A DNA stretch of 36,687 bases. Origin: Opitutia bacterium. Its GTDB lineage: Bacteria > Verrucomicrobiota > Verrucomicrobiia > Opitutales > Seribacteraceae. Under the pieces are notes generated by a model, which saw only the letters and a program-made list of their open reading frames with translations, was not told where the DNA came from and ran no database searches. Shown one piece after another: positions 32,847 to 36,687 of this stretch. The stretch lies in NCBI GenBank assembly GCA_018645475.1, contig JABGWU010000301.1, positions 1-36,687 of the forward strand, given 5' to 3'. A program made the position numbers and the translations under genes. How positions within the stretch are numbered: the first letter of the stretch is position 1; each line of letters begins with the position of its first letter.

Positions 32847-35039
32847 ATGAATCAAAAGCACAATGTAACCGCCGAAAAACTTGGCATCCAAATATCCACC
32901 GGTACCTTAGCAGGATTAGCAGGTGGAGCCGTCACTATTTCCCTGGGAGAGACTAATGTATTTGTCTCTGCCACTGCCGCATCAAATTTGCGTACAGGAC
33001 AGGACTTTTTCCCGCTCACCGTGGACTATAAGGAAAAATTCACCGCAGCCGGAAAATTCCCAGGTGGATATTTCAAACGTGAAGGTCGTCCTAGTGAAAA
33101 AGAAATCTTAACTTCTCGTTTGTGCGATCGTCCACTCAGACCCCTTTTCCCAAAAGGTTTCCTCAACGAAGTTCAAGTTATTGGATATCTTCTTTCCACG
33201 GATCAGGTAAACGAAGCAGATGTGTTGATGGTCAATGGTGCATCAGCAGCATTAATGATTTCAGATATCCCTTGGAATGGTCCAATTGGTTGCGTTCGCT
33301 TGGGCGAAATCAATGGTGAATTCGTGGTCAACCCGACTAACGAACAAATGTACGATTCATCCCTCGATCTCATCTATGTTGGAAGCGAGAAGGAAATGAT
33401 GATGATTGAAGGCTCAGCGGACCAAATGCCAGAAGACCGATTCGTGGAAGCTCTTGAATATGCTCATGAACAAATTCAGGATATAATTTCAGCACAGCGC
33501 AAACTGGCTGAATTGTGTGGCAAGGAAAAGAAAAACTTTGAATTAGTCAAAGCACCCGACGACATTCTTACCTTATGCAAAGAAATTACGGGCGACCGCT
33601 TGGAAGATGCAATTTTTGCTGACTCCAAACAGGAAAGACAGGAAGCGGTTGATGTCATTAAGGAAGAAGCGTTGAAAGCGTGTGAAGAAAAATTCGGCGA
33701 CGAATTTAACCCTGATCATGTTAAAATGGCTTTCGAAGTTCTTCAGGAAGATGTTTACAGAGAAAACATTTTGGTGCGCGGAAAAAGAGCGGATGGTCGC
33801 CAAGCGGCAGACCTTCGAGAAATTTCCTGTGAAACAGGTGTTCTTCCAAGAGTTCATGGATCTGCAATTTTTACAAGAGGTGAAACTCAATCATTGGTCA
33901 TGTCCACACTCGGAACAAGTCGTGATGTGCAGGATTTAGATGGTTTGACTGGTGGTCCGACTGCTAAATCGTTTATCTTACACTACAACTTCCCTCCCTT
34001 TTCTGTTGGGGAAGCCGGGCGATTTGGTTTCACAAGTCGTCGTGAAATGGGACATGGAGCATTAGCTGAACGATCCGTTTTACCTATTCTACCAGCTGAA
34101 GACGACTTTCCATACGCGATTCGAATTGTTTCAGAAATCATGGCTTCCAATGGTTCGACCTCGATGGCTAGTGTTTGCGGCGGTTCATTAGCCCTTATGG
34201 ATGCGGGGGTACCTATTTCCCAACATGTTGCAGGTATATCCACCGGTCTGGTCACCGAAATGGATGATGATGGGAACATTACCAAGCATGTTGTTCTTAC
34301 GGATATTATCGGTGCTGAAGATCACTTCGGTGACATGGATTTTAAAGTATGCGGTACCAGAGATGGAGTTACAGGATTCCAACTTGACCTAAAAATTCAA
34401 GGGCTACCTTTCGATATTGCAAAAGAAGCCGTAAAACAAGTCACGGAAGCTCGTATGAAAATTCTTTCCAGCATGGAGGAATGTCTTCCAACTCACAGAA
34501 AAGAATTACGCGATCATGCACCTCGAATTGAGGTTGTTCAGATTGACCCTGAAAAGATTGGTGCATTAATTGGTCCTGGCGGAAAGAATATTCGTCGAAT
34601 TACTGAAGTTACCGGTGCAAACCTTGATATTGATGAGGACAACAGTGGTAAGATTCGTGTTTACGCAAGCGACTCGGAAGCAATGAACCGAGCCCTCCAA
34701 GAAATTGACCTTGTTACCGGTGAAATCGAAGCTGGAAAAACATATCGTGGAATCGTTCGGGGAGTTAAAGAATTTGGTGCTTTCGTTGAATGTCTCCCCG
34801 GAAAAGAAGGATTATGCCATATCTCCGAGCTCGCTGATTTTCGTGTCAACAAAACTGAAGATATCTGTAAATTAGGCGACGAAATCATTGTAAAATGCAT
34901 TGGCATTGATGATAAAGGCCGAGTAAAACTTAGCCGTCGTGCTGCGATGGAAGAATCAAAATCTGAGGACGGAGAATCCAAAGATAATGATACCAAGGAA
35001 GAAAAATCCGAAGAAAATGCCGAACCGGCAGCTTCATAA
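32847..35039 (+). CDS. pnp: Polyribonucleotide nucleotidyltransferase (PNPase)
   Basis: PNPase is the trimeric 3'-5' phosphorolytic exoribonuclease of RNA decay. I place the start at ATG 32847 because the family N-terminus begins about there; the open frame reaches back to a TTG at 32796, adding 17 charged residues. Counting from the TTG: the first RNase PH domain is about 25-240, the helical linker about 250-320, and the second, catalytic RNase PH domain about 330-560. The KH domain carries [14 protein letters not shown] near 590, and the S1 domain ([18 protein letters not shown]) is about 645-715. A short acidic Lys/Glu/Ser tail closes the protein. It follows rpsO, as in most bacteria. A terminator follows the stop. 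Confidence 0.96.
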   Translation: MNQKHNVTAEKLGIQISTGTLAGLAGGAVTISLGETNVFVSATAASNLRTGQDFFPLTVDYKEKFTAAGKFPGGYFKREGRPSEKEILTSRLCDRPLRPLFPKGFLNEVQVIGYLLSTDQVNEADVLMVNGASAALMISDIPWNGPIGCVRLGEINGEFVVNPTNEQMYDSSLDLIYVGSEKEMMMIEGSADQMPEDRFVEALEYAHEQIQDIISAQRKLAELCGKEKKNFELVKAPDDILTLCKEITGDRLEDAIFADSKQERQEAVDVIKEEALKACEEKFGDEFNPDHVKMAFEVLQEDVYRENILVRGKRADGRQAADLREISCETGVLPRVHGSAIFTRGETQSLVMSTLGTSRDVQDLDGLTGGPTAKSFILHYNFPPFSVGEAGRFGFTSRREMGHGALAERSVLPILPAEDDFPYAIRIVSEIMASNGSTSMASVCGGSLALMDAGVPISQHVAGISTGLVTEMDDDGNITKHVVLTDIIGAEDHFGDMDFKVCGTRDGVTGFQLDLKIQGLPFDIAKEAVKQVTEARMKILSSMEECLPTHRKELRDHAPRIEVVQIDPEKIGALIGPGGKNIRRITEVTGANLDIDEDNSGKIRVYASDSEAMNRALQEIDLVTGEIEAGKTYRGIVRGVKEFGAFVECLPGKEGLCHISELADFRVNKTEDICKLGDEIIVKCIGIDDKGRVKLSRRAAMEESKSEDGESKDNDTKEEKSEENAEPAAS

Positions 35040-35069
35040 GAGATTGCTCTTTTTATAAATCTTACTATC

Positions 35070-35109
35070 GAGGGGAGTGGTGTAATCATACACCCTCCCC
35101 TCTTTGTTT
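35070..35109 (+). terminator. Rho-independent terminator of rpsO-pnp, abutting surE
   Basis: A strong GC-rich stem pairs GAGGGGAG and GGTGTA (from 35070) with TACACC and CTCCCCTC (to 35102). It has one bulged T and an ATCA loop, and is followed by TTTGTTT (35103-35109). It begins 30 bases after the pnp stop and ends directly at the surE ATG (35110). Confidence 0.85.
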
Positions 35110-35916
35110 ATGAATTCTGAAAGACCACTCGCACTGCTTACCAACGATGACGGTATTGATTCAAACTTCCTTCGAGTTTTAATTGATGAAGTATCCAAGC
35201 TATTCGAAGTTGTTGTCTGTGCCCCTGACCAAGAAAGAAGCTGGATTAGTCATGCCATTTCAAGACATCAAAAACTGAAACCTGAAAACAGGGACAAAGA
35301 CTTCGATTGCCAAGTCTATTCATTGAACGGAACTCCGGCTGATTGCGTTAATTTTGCAATTGGGAATCTGTTACCTAAAGAGCCTGATTTAGTCATTAGC
35401 GGAATCAACCTTGGATACAATGTCACATTACCTATGATCTTATCTTCCGGAACAGTGGGTGCGGCATTAGAAGGCTCCTTGCTTGGCATTCCCGCGTTTG
35501 CGGTCAGCATGGCTCTTCCTGAAGAAAGCTTTGAAGAAATAAGAGAAAATATGGGGAAAGTGGATGGGGAAATTTCAAACTCACTCACGCATTCTGCGAA
35601 AACAACCGCTGCTTATGCGAAAGAATGGATAAAATATCCTTCATCAGAGGGTCTTTCCGTTCATAACTTAAATTTTCCCCATGATTTCGATGGAAAAGAA
35701 GAACCCATTTTATCTTTTGCGGGGGCATTAAGATTAGGTAGTCTATTCCCAAAAGTGAAAAATCAAGATTACCACCAACTCGAATACCGTCCAGAATGGT
35801 TAAAACAAAAGGAACCAGAAATCGGTTCGGATCTATGGGTGCTAAATCAAGGCAAACCTACAGTCTCCCGTCTCGACTTTGCGGATATTTCGGGTAGAAA
35901 ACACCTTGAACCCTGA
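35110..35916 (+). CDS. surE: 5'/3'-nucleotidase SurE
   Basis: SurE is a metal-dependent nucleoside monophosphate phosphatase of stationary-phase survival. The N-terminal TNDDGIDS supplies the metal aspartates (D13, D14 from the ATG), followed by CAPDQERS, the NGTPADCVNFA stretch and SGINLGYNV, all typical of the family. Its roughly 268 residues are normal. I choose ATG 35110, since the TTG two codons earlier lies in the terminator T-run. The pnp terminator ends exactly at this start and leaves no Shine-Dalgarno sequence, so expression depends on read-through or a promoter inside the pnp end. Confidence 0.95.
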   Translation: MNSERPLALLTNDDGIDSNFLRVLIDEVSKLFEVVVCAPDQERSWISHAISRHQKLKPENRDKDFDCQVYSLNGTPADCVNFAIGNLLPKEPDLVISGINLGYNVTLPMILSSGTVGAALEGSLLGIPAFAVSMALPEESFEEIRENMGKVDGEISNSLTHSAKTTAAYAKEWIKYPSSEGLSVHNLNFPHDFDGKEEPILSFAGALRLGSLFPKVKNQDYHQLEYRPEWLKQKEPEIGSDLWVLNQGKPTVSRLDFADISGRKHLEP

Positions 35917-35946
35917 TTACGAATACTCTTCAATGTAAGTTATCTT

Positions 35947-36204
35947 ATGTTGCATAAAATTTTCCAATGGTGGTATTTACGAAGAAGATCTTCGTATGGA
36001 AAAAGTTATAAAAAAATTGATAGTCGCTCAAAAGATCGTGATTTAATTAATTATTTTCATGATTTTGGAGGAGAAACCACAAATTCTCGAAGATCCTACT
36101 GGCTTTACCGAAAAATTTTTCATGTGATCGCTTGGATAATTTTCTTGGTCTTTGCGATGTGGTTTTCCCTCGAAAGTTATCAGGGGTTGATAATTTATGA
36201 TTAA
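35947..36204 (+). CDS. Small membrane protein of unknown function, 85 aa
   Basis: No family recognised. The N-terminal half is basic (FQWWYLRRRSSYGKSYKKID) and cytoplasmic in character. One hydrophobic segment (about 57-74, VIAWIIFLVFAMWFSL) precedes a short tail, so this is a single-pass inner-membrane protein with its N-terminus inside by the positive-inside rule. The ATG at 35947 lacks a Shine-Dalgarno sequence. It sits between surE (30 bases upstream) and rpmI (65 bases downstream), where infC is found in many bacteria. Coding status rests on length, composition and fit between neighbours. Confidence 0.6.
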   Translation: MLHKIFQWWYLRRRSSYGKSYKKIDSRSKDRDLINYFHDFGGETTNSRRSYWLYRKIFHVIAWIIFLVFAMWFSLESYQGLIIYD

Positions 36205-36269
36205 ATACCTTATTGAGCTTGATCGATTGCAGGGAAAAGGTTAGATTAAATCCTTTTTTGTAGAACAAC

Positions 36270-36455
36270 ATGAATAAAACGCACAAAGGCATCGCTAAAA
36301 GATTCAAAATTACTGGATCTGGAAAAGTTAAATTTCGCAAACCAAGTAAACGGCACCTTCGCCGTAAGCTAAGCACTAAGCAAGTTCGAGCTGGCAGGCA
36401 GGATCAAATTTTAGCAAAAGGAATGGCTCGCCGCGTAATAAAAGCCATTTTATAA
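36270..36455 (+). CDS. rpmI: 50S ribosomal protein L35
   Basis: This is a 61-residue, highly basic protein with the L35 pattern: KTHKGIAKRFKITGSGKVKF, then a HLRRKLSTKQVR turn, and a C-terminal RRVIKAIL helix. It begins with ATG at 36270 and is followed after 29 bases by rplT, the conserved pair. The usual upstream partner infC is not adjacent in this window. A short AAAAGG/CCTTTT inverted repeat (about 36235-36257) lies just upstream, too weak to call. Confidence 0.93.
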   Translation: MNKTHKGIAKRFKITGSGKVKFRKPSKRHLRRKLSTKQVRAGRQDQILAKGMARRVIKAIL

Positions 36456-36470
36456 CTTCACACTGTTAAT

Positions 36471-36477
36471 AGAGGAA
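36471..36477 (+). promoter_or_regulatory. Shine-Dalgarno sequence of rplT
   Basis: AGAGGAA stands 7 bases before the rplT ATG. It is noted because most starts in this window have no such sequence, and this one fits the high translation rate expected for a ribosomal protein. Confidence 0.7.
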
Positions 36478-36484
36478 ATAAGAT

Positions 36485-36687
36485 ATGCCACGAGCACGTA
36501 ATGTAGCCGCTACCCGTAAACGCCGTAAAAAAGTTCTTAAAAAAGCTAAGGGGTATTTTGGAAATAAATCTCGTCTTTTTCGATATGCTAAAGACGCAGT
36601 GGATCGTGGTGAAGCATATGCTTATTCCCATCGTCGCAAAAGAAAAACTGAATTTCGTCAATTATGGATTGTTCGTATCAATGCAGC
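36485..36687 (+). CDS. rplT: 50S ribosomal protein L20, 3' end outside window
   Basis: The first 67 codons are present, and the gene runs off the window end in frame. The peptide begins MPRARNVAATRKRRKKVLKK and continues AKGYFGNKSRLFRYAKDAV, RGEAYAYSHRRKRK and FRQLWIVRINAA, an unmistakable L20 N-terminal half. L20 is an early 23S rRNA assembly protein and often represses its own operon. It pairs with rpmI, as in nearly all bacteria. Confidence 0.96.
   Translation, partial: MPRARNVAATRKRRKKVLKKAKGYFGNKSRLFRYAKDAVDRGEAYAYSHRRKRKTEFRQLWIVRINA

Overview
The window looks like chromosomal DNA from a Gram-negative bacterium of the PVC group, most likely Verrucomicrobiota (class Opitutia or a relative). 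This placement is inferred from gene content. The clues are an apolipoprotein N-acyltransferase, a FabV-type enoyl reductase, a long secreted RCC1/BLIP-II repeat protein whose N-terminal domain is of a kind common in Verrucomicrobiota, a POT transporter and a eukaryote-like fused 5-oxoprolinase. Base composition is AT-leaning, roughly 40% G+C by eye. Genes are tightly packed, no gap exceeds about 230 bases, and I saw no tRNA, rRNA, insertion sequence, integrase or CRISPR array. Many starts are GTG or TTG and most lack a clear Shine-Dalgarno sequence.

Layout. 1-4499 (minus): a likely operon of a bifunctional-nuclease-family protein, a tRNA-dihydrouridine synthase and Lnt, then two tandem HDOD regulators, the second cut by the window edge. 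4527-6139: shikimate kinase, a YbgC-like thioesterase and an unknown membrane-anchored protein. 6265-9542 (plus): the classic tig-clpP-clpX protein quality-control operon. 9566-15936: an accessory-looking block with a PcfJ-like protein, a secreted 14-repeat RCC1-type propeller protein and a membrane-anchored subtilisin-like protease. 15966-19212: an FAD oxidase and a small methyltransferase that together could finish the mnm5(s2)U wobble-uridine modification of tRNA, then FabV and a DciA-like protein. 19231-23040: a POT transporter with a small membrane partner, a Pro/Lys-rich lipoprotein, an internally duplicated 195-residue protein, and two small orphan genes, one with a good promoter and terminator. 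23109-25258: isochorismatase-family hydrolase and ComM/YifB. 25360-27994: a tight three-gene envelope operon of a SecD-like lipoprotein, an M23 peptidase and a MurG-like glycosyltransferase. 27991-32194 (minus): gamma-glutamylcyclotransferase-like protein plus fused 5-oxoprolinase, forming a 5-oxoproline module. 32425-36687 (plus): rpsO, pnp, surE, a small membrane protein, rpmI and the start of rplT.

Most genes are ordinary housekeeping genes. The parts most worth a second look are the two-gene tRNA modification pair, the 5-oxoproline pair, the SecD-like lipoprotein operon, the PcfJ-like/RCC1/subtilase block, and the paired hairpins in front of rpsO. I did not find a clearly novel multi-gene defence or mobile system. 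All alignments were done by eye, and no database search was possible.
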